Below, one piece after another: positions 1-5,392 of a stretch of 5,877 bases of DNA. The notes beneath the pieces are model-generated. The model made no database searches, was not told where the DNA came from, and was given only the letters and a program-made list of their open reading frames with translations. This stretch comes from Nostocaceae cyanobacterium CSSed10_463m (GTDB taxonomy: Bacteria > Cyanobacteriota > Cyanobacteriia > Cyanobacteriales > Nostocaceae), in assembly GCA_003556955.1 (NCBI GenBank), contig PWQB01000761.1, forward strand, positions 1 to 5,877, written 5' to 3'. Numbering within the stretch: position 1 is the first letter of the stretch; every line of letters begins with the position of its first letter. The position numbers and the translations under genes are program-made.

Positions 1-30
1 CGAGGTGTTTTAAAAGTTTTATTAGAAATC

Positions 31-46
31 AGTCATTAGTCATTAG
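31..46. repeat. Tandem heptamer AGTCATT x2
   Basis: Two exact copies of AGTCATT (31-37 and 38-44) followed by AG. This is a short tandem repeat of the kind common between genes of filamentous cyanobacteria. It lies 3' of the small membrane-protein gene that reads leftward. The rest of 1-75 is AT-rich, with a run of T at 50-56, and holds no gene I can support. Confidence 0.5.
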
Positions 47-75
47 GGATTTTTTTGTACCCTTGCTCATTATTA

Positions 76-363
76 CTAATAGAGCATGGGATTGGTCTTT
101 GGTTGATAGTCGCAACAATCAATAGCTTCTTCTGTACTAGCAGTGGATGGGTGTACAGTGCATTTCAATCGGTAATTGTCGGTAAAAAATTGGCAGTTAG
201 CACAGGGAATTTGATGCATTTGTTTGGCTGTGCTGACACCATCTCGAACTGCTGTCCAAAGACTCCCTATCAGCAAAATAATTACAGTCAAAGCAGCGAC
301 AAAGCAAATAGGGACTAATAATGGTTGAATTCCCCGAATCAGAAAATTTGTCAACTCTAACAC
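76..363 (-). CDS. Small single-pass membrane protein with cysteine cluster (unknown function)
   Basis: 95 residues, function not recognised. Residues about 12-36 form one hydrophobic segment (PLLVPICFVAALTVIILLIG core), so the protein is probably anchored in a membrane by its N-terminus. The soluble part carries C54-x2-C57, C68-x2-H71-P72 and C83-C84, a spacing that could bind a metal or an Fe-S cluster; this is inference. The start is GTG at 363; no other start exists before Met49. An AGGA Shine-Dalgarno-like sequence (plus-strand TCCT, 370-373) sits 6 nt upstream, which supports this start. The cysteine-and-HP pattern resembles small proteins I associate with cyanobacterial genomes, but I cannot name a family. 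The gene stands alone: no other gene lies before the window edge on the left, and the neighbour on the right is divergent. Confidence 0.75.
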   Translation of the reverse strand: MLELTNFLIRGIQPLLVPICFVAALTVIILLIGSLWTAVRDGVSTAKQMHQIPCANCQFFTDNYRLKCTVHPSTASTEEAIDCCDYQPKTNPMLY

Positions 364-369
364 GGTAAG

Positions 370-373
370 TCCT
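370..373 (-). promoter_or_regulatory. Ribosome binding site AGGA for the small membrane protein
   Basis: AGGA on the minus strand, 6 nt before the GTG at 363. It is one of the few clear Shine-Dalgarno matches in the window and decides the GTG start. Confidence 0.5.
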
Positions 374-461
374 GATAAAAATTAAGAGTTAGAAGTATCT
401 TAACTCCTAACTCCTGATTCTTTACTTCTAACTACAGAAGTATAAATTTGGTCTAAGGGGG

Positions 462-509
462 TAAGAGGCAGGGGAATAAGAGGCAGGGGTGCAGGGTGCA
501 GGGTGCAGG
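462..509. repeat. G-rich repeats: TAAGAGGCAGGGG x2 and GTGCAGG x3
   Basis: TAAGAGGCAGGGG occurs at 462-474 and again at 477-489. It is followed by three exact GTGCAGG heptamers (489-495, 496-502, 503-509) and a run of G. The other strand would be pyrimidine-rich. Short tandem heptamers of this kind are typical of intergenic DNA in Nostoc-type genomes. Confidence 0.8.
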
Positions 510-522
510 GGGGAAAATTTCC

Positions 523-565
523 TAATCCCCAATCCCTCAACTCTAATCCCTCAACTCTAATCCCC
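523..565. repeat. 14-bp tandem repeat AATCCCTCAACTCT x2 with flanking AATCCCC
   Basis: Two exact copies of AATCCCTCAACTCT (531-544 and 545-558), bordered on both sides by TAATCCCC (523-530 and 558-565). It lies between the G-rich repeats and the CGAATTA heptad array, so the whole gap 462-613 is made of three adjoining repeat families. Confidence 0.8.
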
Positions 566-613
566 GAATTACGAATTACGAACTACGAATTACGAACTAC
601 GAATTACAAATTA
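565..613. repeat. STRR-type heptad array, CGAATTA/CGAACTA x7
   Basis: Seven consecutive heptamers: CGAATTA, CGAATTA, CGAACTA, CGAATTA, CGAACTA, CGAATTA, CAAATTA. The last one ends at 613, only 9 nt before the ATG of the DICT/HD gene at 623, so the array occupies the place of the leader and possibly the promoter. The same heptad occurs before the pentapeptide gene (2055-2113). Confidence 0.85.
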
Positions 614-622
614 TGAAAGCCT

Positions 623-2014
623 ATGTTAAAAGGTTCAATATTACAACAGCTAGAAACAGCACACCGGAATACTACTAGACCAATTCGGTTTGGAGTTTAT
701 TACAAAAACACTTTAGTTGCTCTGTGCCATGCTTTAGAAGACCAAATTTTAACTGAAGAAAGTAATCCCTTAGTAATTACAGCCTTTCAACAGGGTCAAT
801 GGTATCTGCAAGAAGCCGAAAGATACGCAGATATCGCTAAGTGTAGCCGTGAAATTGTAATCATGGCAACATCTGACGCTAGCTTTGTTGAACATCCCAC
901 CAGCCAACTCCCTAACGTGGATTTAGTTCCATTAAATTCAGATGACCCAGTAGCCCAGGAGTGGCACTTAATTATCTTGTCACCAGAATACACAGCAATG
1001 GTACTTTGTCAAGAATTATCAGAAGCTGATTATGGTGCGGGTGGAATCCCAGCTTCAGATGTAGAGCGTAAATTCTATGGCTTATGGACATTTGAACCAG
1101 AGTTAGTGCAAGAAGCTGTAAACTTAGCGATCGCTCACATCGAAAAATACAATCCCGATTTAGCACGAAAACTTGATAACCATAAAAATGCCATAAAGTC
1201 AAGTATAGCCACACCAGAACATTTTAGTGCAGTTGTTGCCCGTGTCGTCGATTACCTCCAAACAGGACAGGATAATTTATCTATCCCCACAGCCCTGCGT
1301 CAACAAGCATTAGATCGCAACTTGGTTTCTAACGAAATCCAGGCATTTTTGCGAATGGCGCAACTAATGGATATGACAGATGTCAACAATCCCATGGCCG
1401 CAACCGAAGTAGTAGCACTTTCGGAAATCATGGGACAGCTTTTAGAACTACCCGCATGGCAAATTAAACGATTGCGGCTGGCAGGTTTTTTACATCGTAT
1501 AGACCCACTGCAAAAAGTTGAAAGCGTCCTGACTCCCGGTACATCCACCCGCTACCAAGAGCAAGCCCCCAATTGTCCCTTAACTTGTCCCCTAGTCCCA
1601 GGAGCGCAGGTATTACGAACCTTACCCAGACTGCGAGCAATTGCCCAAATTATCACCCACCAAAGCGAATGGTGGAACGGTACAGGAGAACCAGCCAGTT
1701 TAGCTGGCGATGAAATTCCCCTAGAATCGAGAATTTTAGCCTTAGTGGCTGATTTTCAAGGGCGAGTCAACAACATCAAATCATCCCAAAAAACTCGCGC
1801 TGAAATATTTGCTCAAGCTTTAGAAGAATGCAGACAGCAACAGTCAACCCGCTTTGACCCTAAACTTGTAGATGCTCTAACTTTATTAGTTATGGGATTA
1901 CAGCAAGGGCTAGACTTACCTCTGATGTCACCTAAAGTCAGCACCAGCGTATGGCTATTAGACTCTCAATGGGATAGCTACAGCACAACAACTACAACAG
2001 CACAGCGTAAATAG
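623..2014 (+). CDS. DICT sensory domain protein with degenerate HD-GYP-like C-terminal domain
   Basis: 463 residues, probably a cytoplasmic signalling protein. Residues about 20-175 match the DICT domain (found with diguanylate cyclases and two-component proteins); the part from LVITAFQQGQWYLQEAERYA to the FYGLWTFEPELV region is characteristic. Residues about 240-435 have the helical layout of an HD-GYP domain, but its signatures are altered. The LHDIGK-type motif reads LHRID (290-294), HHExxDGxGYP reads HQSEWWNGTGEP (346-357), and the later ADxxDA motif reads ADFQGR (376-381). Most metal ligands are therefore missing and cyclic-di-GMP hydrolysis is unlikely; binding or scaffolding is more plausible (inference). 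The C-terminus ends in a Thr-rich tail. The ATG at 623 has only a weak GAAAG upstream and follows the heptad array. A pentapeptide-repeat gene follows 105 bp downstream on the same strand. Confidence 0.85.
   Translation: MLKGSILQQLETAHRNTTRPIRFGVYYKNTLVALCHALEDQILTEESNPLVITAFQQGQWYLQEAERYADIAKCSREIVIMATSDASFVEHPTSQLPNVDLVPLNSDDPVAQEWHLIILSPEYTAMVLCQELSEADYGAGGIPASDVERKFYGLWTFEPELVQEAVNLAIAHIEKYNPDLARKLDNHKNAIKSSIATPEHFSAVVARVVDYLQTGQDNLSIPTALRQQALDRNLVSNEIQAFLRMAQLMDMTDVNNPMAATEVVALSEIMGQLLELPAWQIKRLRLAGFLHRIDPLQKVESVLTPGTSTRYQEQAPNCPLTCPLVPGAQVLRTLPRLRAIAQIITHQSEWWNGTGEPASLAGDEIPLESRILALVADFQGRVNNIKSSQKTRAEIFAQALEECRQQQSTRFDPKLVDALTLLVMGLQQGLDLPLMSPKVSTSVWLLDSQWDSYSTTTTTAQRK
1127..1134. repeat. 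HIP1 octamer GCGATCGC
   Basis: A perfect copy of the highly iterated palindrome of cyanobacteria, inside the DICT/HD gene. It supports the taxonomic assignment. Confidence 0.9.
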
Positions 2015-2054
2015 GAAAACTATTCAAAAGAAGAGGATAAAACTTTTGAGTTTC

Positions 2055-2113
2055 CTAATTACGAATTACGAATTACGTTCGCGCAGCGTTTCCGCAGGAA
2101 ATATTACGAATTA
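2055..2113. repeat. CGAATTA heptad array interrupted by a small palindromic element
   Basis: CTAATTA (2055-2061) and CGAATTA x2 (2062-2075) are followed by an unrelated GC-rich segment (2076-2102) and then CGAATTA again (2107-2113). The array ends 6 nt before the ATG of the pentapeptide gene. Before and after the inserted segment the sequence reads ATTACG; because the array is itself periodic, this cannot be told apart from a target duplication. Confidence 0.75.
2077..2101. repeat. Small dispersed palindromic element
   Basis: The segment begins with GTTCGCGCAGCGT and ends with a perfect 5-bp hairpin, TTTCC (2089-2093), loop GCA, GGAAA (2097-2101). The first 13 bases recur with one mismatch, in inverted orientation, at 2836-2848. 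This resembles the short mobile or dispersed repeats common in Nostoc-type genomes; that identification comes from memory of the style, not from a search. Confidence 0.6.
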
Positions 2114-2119
2114 CCCCAA

Positions 2120-2758
2120 ATGAATATTGCAGCCATTAAATCAGGACAACTCAAACAACTCCCAGGAGCAAACTTAGAAGATGAGGAACTTTCTCAACTT
2201 GATTTAAGCCGGATAAATCTTGCAGGTGCTACCCTTGTCGGGACTAATTTTAGCGGTTCCCAACTCGAAGGCGCACATTTCGAGGGTGCAAACTTGATGG
2301 GTGCAAACCTGCAAAAAACTGACTTGCGAGCCAACCTGATGGGCGCGAACTTAATGCAAGCAGACTTAACAAGTGCTGACTTGCGGGGTAGTAATTTGCG
2401 TGGCGCTAACTTGATGGGGGCTAGACTGAGCGATGTATCTTTGGCTGCTGCTTTCTTGAGTGGTGCTAACTTGATGAATGTTAACTTACAAGGTGTTGAT
2501 TTACGTAGTGCTGACTTGCGTGGTGCAAACCTTTCTGGAGCAAATCTTAAAGGTGCTGATTTGAGTCGCGCCGATTTACAAGGGGCTTTATTAAGTGAAG
2601 CTAACTTAGAAGAAGCTGACTTACGTGGCGCAAATTTAGCCGGGGCGAACTTCACTGGCGCAAATTTACTTTGTGCAGAGTTAGAAGGAGCAAATTTGAA
2701 TGGTGTAAATTTGGATAAAGCTTGCTTAGTCGGTACATTAGTTGCCAAAATCCTTTAA
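2120..2758 (+). CDS. Pentapeptide-repeat protein
   Basis: 212 residues, almost entirely pentapeptide repeats of the A(D/N)LxG type. About 38 units run from residue 17 to 205, with central Leu or Phe at every fifth position (L19 to L69, then L73 to L203). This family folds into a right-handed quadrilateral beta-helix; cellular roles are mostly unknown, although some members mimic DNA and bind gyrase. There is no signal peptide or membrane segment, so it is probably cytoplasmic. The first 16 residues may cap the helix. One unit is a residue short (TDLR, 67-70, before ANLMG), which shifts the register. No Shine-Dalgarno sequence precedes the ATG; a heptad repeat ends 6 nt upstream. It lies downstream of the DICT/HD gene on the same strand and may be expressed with it. 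Function cannot be inferred beyond the fold. Confidence 0.92.
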   Translation: MNIAAIKSGQLKQLPGANLEDEELSQLDLSRINLAGATLVGTNFSGSQLEGAHFEGANLMGANLQKTDLRANLMGANLMQADLTSADLRGSNLRGANLMGARLSDVSLAAAFLSGANLMNVNLQGVDLRSADLRGANLSGANLKGADLSRADLQGALLSEANLEEADLRGANLAGANFTGANLLCAELEGANLNGVNLDKACLVGTLVAKIL

Positions 2759-2796
2759 ACAAGAGATCCAATTATAGCAGTCCTAAATCATTTTCA

Positions 2797-2821
2797 CTTG
2801 GCGACCTTGGCGACTTGGCGG
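2797..2821. repeat. Tandem CTTGGCGAC x2 plus partial copy
   Basis: CTTGGCGAC at 2797-2805 and 2806-2814, then TTGGCGG at 2815-2821. This is a short direct repeat in the gap between the convergent pentapeptide and protease genes, directly before the palindromic element. Confidence 0.7.
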
Positions 2822-2828
2822 TATGCGC

Positions 2829-2848
2829 TTCGCGCACGCTACGCGAAC
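2829..2848. repeat. Palindromic element / hairpin TTCGCG-N7-CGCGAA
   Basis: TTCGCG (2829-2834), a 7-nt loop, and CGCGAA (2842-2847) form a 6-bp GC-rich stem. The segment 2836-2848 matches the inverse of 2077-2089 at 12 of 13 bases. It lies just past the stop codon of the protease gene (minus strand) and 70 bp past that of the pentapeptide gene. It could slow transcription from either side, but no T-run follows the stem closely, so I do not call it an intrinsic terminator. Confidence 0.6.
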
Positions 2849-2862
2849 GATAAATTCATAAA

Positions 2863-3708
2863 TCAAATAGGATGCCTATAGCTGCCATTTTTAACTGTTA
2901 ACCACCGCATCCACAAAGCTAATATACCCATAAACCCTACACCCATGACTCCTTGTAGGGGATTCTGATTTACACCAGTTATCCAATCAGGAACTTGGCC
3001 AGAATATTCAATTAATCCCCCCACATTAATAATGTAATAGCCCCAAACTAAACCACCATGCAAACCCATTGGTAAACCCAAGCGTCCCCTACGCCAACGC
3101 TTTGCCCATACCAGCGTTACACCCAACAGTACTAAAGCGGGAAACTGTGGCAATGTCTGAATAATTGCCTCTAAAGGCTTAATAAAGTGTAGTACAGCAA
3201 ATGCCACCACATTTATCCAAAGTGCCGCACTTAAACTGTAGTCCCGTTCCAACTCATCTAGCAACCAACCTCTAAATAACAACTCCTCGGCAAACCCGAC
3301 ACCCAAAGAGACAATTAAACCTTCTACAATTATTCTGGGTAAGAAAACCTGTGATTGTTGCCACACTAACCAACCCAAGAAACCTTGTAGCCCAAACACT
3401 ACGAGAATGCTAATCATTCCAGTAGCCAGACCACCCAGCAAATCCACAGCGTTTATCTGCGTAATTTCCCAGCCATATTGCTTGAGTATTTGGGGTTGCT
3501 GATAGACATTTTTCCCCCATACCTTTAAGAGAAAAATAAACTCAGCATATAAAATCACCATTGTCAAGATACTTACTAAGTTAGAATCACTGACTAATAA
3601 GTAAATTGGCACAGCGAAAGGTAACCATATTAGCAATAAAGCTGCAATAAAATAACCCAGCCTGACAGGTACAGGGCGTTGGGCTAACCGAATTAGGTTT
3701 ATTTTCAT
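2863..3708 (-). CDS. CPBP (CAAX/Abi-type) family intramembrane metalloprotease
   Basis: 281 residues from the ATG at 3708. A GTG at 3780 would add 24 residues (305 total). I prefer the ATG because the hydrophobic protein body begins soon after it, but neither start has a clear Shine-Dalgarno. There are about seven or eight hydrophobic segments. Counted in the 305-residue form, the family motifs are visible: EELLFRG with E165, E166 and R170 (motif 1), FAVLH with F194 and H198 (motif 2), and H241 in MGLHGGLVW (last motif). These Glu and His residues form the proposed active site of CPBP proteins, the group that includes the eukaryotic CAAX protease Rce1 and bacteriocin-immunity Abi proteins. 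The substrate is unknown. The gene lies directly downstream of clpS on the same strand (16 bp from the GTG, 88 bp from the ATG), so a shared transcript is likely. Confidence 0.85.
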   Translation of the reverse strand: MKINLIRLAQRPVPVRLGYFIAALLLIWLPFAVPIYLLVSDSNLVSILTMVILYAEFIFLLKVWGKNVYQQPQILKQYGWEITQINAVDLLGGLATGMISILVVFGLQGFLGWLVWQQSQVFLPRIIVEGLIVSLGVGFAEELLFRGWLLDELERDYSLSAALWINVVAFAVLHFIKPLEAIIQTLPQFPALVLLGVTLVWAKRWRRGRLGLPMGLHGGLVWGYYIINVGGLIEYSGQVPDWITGVNQNPLQGVMGVGFMGILALWMRWLTVKNGSYRHPI

Positions 3709-3796
3709 ACGGGGTTGAGAAAGAGGACAAAACCAAAGTGACACGTTAAAGGCTATATCTTTAGCTTTGTCTTCCTTCACTAGACAATATTTTTAT

Positions 3797-4132
3797 TTAT
3801 TCTTCAGGTTCAATTGTGCTGCTTAAACCATGACCCTTTAATGTTTCGCAATAAAACTCAGCGTGTTCTTGAGCGCAAGTAATGACTAAAGCTAAACCAT
3901 TAGTGTGGGCTTCCATCATAATGCTGACAGCTTGGGGCTGGGTAAGGCTCGGTACTGTGGTTAATAGTGACTTTACCACATACTCCATAGAATTATAGTC
4001 GTCGTTATGGATCAAAACGCGATACCGAGGCGCGAGCTTACGGGACGTGGAACGCTTCTCAATAGTTTCGACTGACACGGCTCTTTGCTCTTTATTTCGA
4101 TGATTTACTACAAAAGAATAACTGTTTAGCAT
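3797..4132 (-). CDS. clpS: ATP-dependent Clp protease adaptor ClpS
   Basis: ClpS delivers proteins with N-degrons to the Clp AAA+ unfoldase (ClpC in cyanobacteria) and its ClpP protease. In the 111-residue reading, the core runs from about residue 35 to 107. The degron-pocket motif is HNDDYNSMEYVV (N43, D44, D45, M49), followed by IMMEAH with M72 and H76, matching the E. coli pocket residues N34, D35, D36, M40, M62 and H66; the E. coli Thr38 position is N47 here. The end, ETLKGHGLSSTIEPEE, is typical of cyanobacterial ClpS. Start uncertain: the ATG at 4132 lacks a Shine-Dalgarno. An in-frame GTG at 4078 would give 93 residues, a more usual length, and has AAAGAG upstream. Cyanobacteria often carry two ClpS paralogs; I cannot tell which this is. 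The protease gene follows downstream on the same strand. Confidence 0.93.
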   Translation of the reverse strand: MLNSYSFVVNHRNKEQRAVSVETIEKRSTSRKLAPRYRVLIHNDDYNSMEYVVKSLLTTVPSLTQPQAVSIMMEAHTNGLALVITCAQEHAEFYCETLKGHGLSSTIEPEE

Positions 4133-4158
4133 TTGCTTTACAGTTACTTACTCAATTT

Positions 4159-4164
4159 TGTCAA
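4159..4164 (-). promoter_or_regulatory. Possible -35 element TTGACA upstream of clpS
   Basis: A perfect TTGACA on the minus strand. The hexamer 17 nt further (GTAAAG) is a poor -10 box. If used, transcription would start near 4130, at or just inside the upstream ATG, which would favour the GTG start at 4078. Weak evidence. Confidence 0.25.
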
Positions 4165-4286
4165 AGGAGTTGGCTGAGGACAAGCTAACTCTTAAAGTGT
4201 TTTAATCTAAGGATAGCGCATTCTACCTTTGAAAATAAATAAAGCCGCAAAAAATCCTTGCTTTTTAATGTCCCAACTGCGTCAAT

Positions 4287-4676
4287 ATGAGCCTAGACTT
4301 TCAACCAGGACAAATCGTATCTTTAGAGCATAGTGACGGAAATCTGTTGGCGGAAGTCATTCAAGTAGTGGTTTCTCGCCAGTTGTGCTGGGTGCGTCCT
4401 TTGCTGCTAGTCAGTTTTACCCAAGAGTCACCAGTGGTGACTGATATGCGAGATGCGTCTGATTTACTTTGGCCTCTCAATTTATTTCGACCAGCTTTAG
4501 ATACAGAAGTAATTACCCACTTGAGCCAAGTTTTGGCAAAAGAACCAAAAACCGAACCTGACTCAGTGGCTAAATTGCAATTTCATCAATTTATTCACCA
4601 AATTTGGCAAGCTTATCAAGACCCAGGGGTGAAGGAGTGCAGGGGAGAAGAAACTTCCCCGTCATCATCGGCTTAA
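4287..4676 (+). CDS. Hypothetical protein, 129 residues, divergent from clpS
   Basis: Family not recognised. There is no signal peptide or membrane segment, so it is probably cytoplasmic. Residues 5-45 (FQPGQIVSLEHSDGN, then alternating hydrophobic strands to LCWVRPLLLV) look like a small SH3-like beta-barrel. Residues about 55-110 appear helical and include FHQFIHQIWQAYQDP. The last 16 residues are low in complexity (ending SPSSSA) and are encoded by DNA resembling the intergenic GTGCAGGGG repeats, so they may be a recent extension. The ATG at 4287 has no clear Shine-Dalgarno; an ATG at 4268 is out of frame. It shares a 154-bp divergent gap with clpS and its stop lies 18 bp from that of the convergent 65-residue gene. 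Even amino-acid composition and codon use suggest a real gene. Confidence 0.75.
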   Translation: MSLDFQPGQIVSLEHSDGNLLAEVIQVVVSRQLCWVRPLLLVSFTQESPVVTDMRDASDLLWPLNLFRPALDTEVITHLSQVLAKEPKTEPDSVAKLQFHQFIHQIWQAYQDPGVKECRGEETSPSSSA

Positions 4677-4694
4677 GCGGTTTTGGGTAGTTCA

Positions 4695-4892
4695 CTATCC
4701 CCAACTAGGTACTAACTTGACTCGACCAGCATCCATTTCTGACATCAATAATTCTAAGGCTTCATAGTCAACATCAGAAATATGTCCCATTTGAGTCAGT
4801 TCCGAATTGATTTCATTTTCAATTTCAGGGGTTAATTTTTTAATATCAAGTGCTTTTTCTACCAATTGACGAATAACGTATTTAGTTCTCAT
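4695..4892 (-). CDS. Small conserved-looking hypothetical protein, 65 residues
   Basis: Function unknown. The sequence is soluble, acidic and mostly helical: a basic N-terminus (MRTKYVIRQLVEKAL), then KLTPEIENEINSEL, then VDYEALELLMSEMDAGRVKLV. The LTPE...I...L and DYxALExLMxxMxxGRV pattern resembles small proteins I associate with many cyanobacterial genomes, but I cannot name the family. The ATG at 4892 has no Shine-Dalgarno. On the coding strand a perfect TATAAT lies 12 nt before the ATG, so the mRNA may be nearly leaderless. The gene converges on the 129-residue gene, and its upstream region holds the CRP-type palindrome. Confidence 0.75.
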   Translation of the reverse strand: MRTKYVIRQLVEKALDIKKLTPEIENEINSELTQMGHISDVDYEALELLMSEMDAGRVKLVPSWG

Positions 4893-4904
4893 AAGTAATA
4901 ACCA

Positions 4905-4910
4905 ATTATA
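4905..4910 (-). promoter_or_regulatory. Possible -10 box TATAAT for the 65-residue gene
   Basis: Perfect TATAAT on the minus strand, 12 nt before the ATG at 4892. The predicted transcription start is near 4898. There is no convincing -35 box at 15-18 nt, which would fit a promoter helped by an activator. A second candidate -10, GATAAT, is at 4922-4927. Confidence 0.35.
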
Positions 4911-4972
4911 TTGTGATCATCATTATCCAAGATATTGTTTGGTATAAAATGTGATCTGAATTTCCATGCTTG

Positions 4973-4988
4973 TGTGATCTAAATCACA
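4973..4988. promoter_or_regulatory. CRP-type operator TGTGA-N6-TCACA
   Basis: TGTGATCTAAATCACA matches the consensus of cAMP receptor proteins (TGTGA-N6-TCACA) in all ten arm positions and is palindromic apart from the central bases. Cyanobacterial CRP homologs (SYCRP1 of Synechocystis, AnCrpA and AnCrpB of Anabaena) recognise this motif. It is not an NtcA site (GTA-N8-TAC). The centre is 88 bp before the 65-residue gene (minus strand) and 565 bp before the radical SAM gene. The closer gene is the likelier target, with the site about -82.5 from its predicted start. Confidence 0.6.
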
Positions 4989-5194
4989 AAAAATTGGATA
5001 AAAATTTTGTCATTAACCCTGAGATGCAACCCTAGCCAGCATGAAAATAAAGTCGTTAAATCTACACCTGCGACTTGGCTAAATTAGTTGGTTTATTGAC
5101 AAAGTAAGCTTTGACAGCAAAGTTACGTTTACTTTCTCCGCGCCATGACGGTCTATGTAGATTGTTTTGGAACTGGGTTGGAAAAAAAGTATAT

Positions 5195-5392
5195 ATGAAT
5201 ACATTTTATCCTGTATTTATGACAATCTTTACACAGTCCTATGAAAGTCATAAAGATTCAGCAAAGACAACGGAAAAATTTAGTCACTCTCCGAAAAAAA
5301 GTTTATGCTCCCAGAAATATCGGATTAATTCCATAACTCTAATTAGATGGAGATGTCAATATGCACATAGTCATGAACTGTTAAAAAAATAA
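5195..5392 (+). CDS. Doubtful small ORF, 65 codons
   Basis: An ATG-started frame encoding a basic peptide (MNTFYPVFMTIFTQ start, KK end), with GGA about 12 nt upstream. The frame stays open upstream to a TTG at 5111 (93 codons). There is no recognisable domain, composition is Lys/Ser/Thr-rich as expected of translated AT-rich DNA, and it lies in the long gap before the radical SAM gene. It is more likely chance or leader RNA than a gene. I list it because nothing else explains this stretch. Confidence 0.15.
   Translation: MNTFYPVFMTIFTQSYESHKDSAKTTEKFSHSPKKSLCSQKYRINSITLIRWRCQYAHSHELLKK

Noticed and set aside
55..318. 87-codon plus-strand frame opposite the cysteine-cluster gene
   Set aside because: The minus-strand gene has a coherent membrane segment, a cysteine pattern and a Shine-Dalgarno; the plus frame has none of these.
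462..613. Repeat block as a CRISPR array
   Set aside because: The units are 7-15 bp, directly adjoining or 2 bp apart, with no unique spacers and no cas genes nearby.
2194..2748. 184-codon open frame on the minus strand opposite the pentapeptide gene
   Set aside because: It mirrors the repeat structure of the sense strand (a regular Lys/Phe/Ala/Pro pattern every five residues) and is a codon-bias shadow.
4642..4660. GGGGAGAAG...CTTCCCC as a terminator hairpin
   Set aside because: The stem needs two bulges, lies inside the coding region and is not followed by a T-run.
4671..4684. GCTTAAGC palindrome followed by GGTTTT at the stop of the 129-residue gene
   Set aside because: Only a self-complementary octamer with no loop; too weak for a terminator call.
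5041..5082. 13-codon open frame starting ATGAAAATAAAG, a possible leader peptide
   Set aside because: No Shine-Dalgarno, no attenuator-like hairpins and no clear downstream gene to control; such frames are expected by chance.
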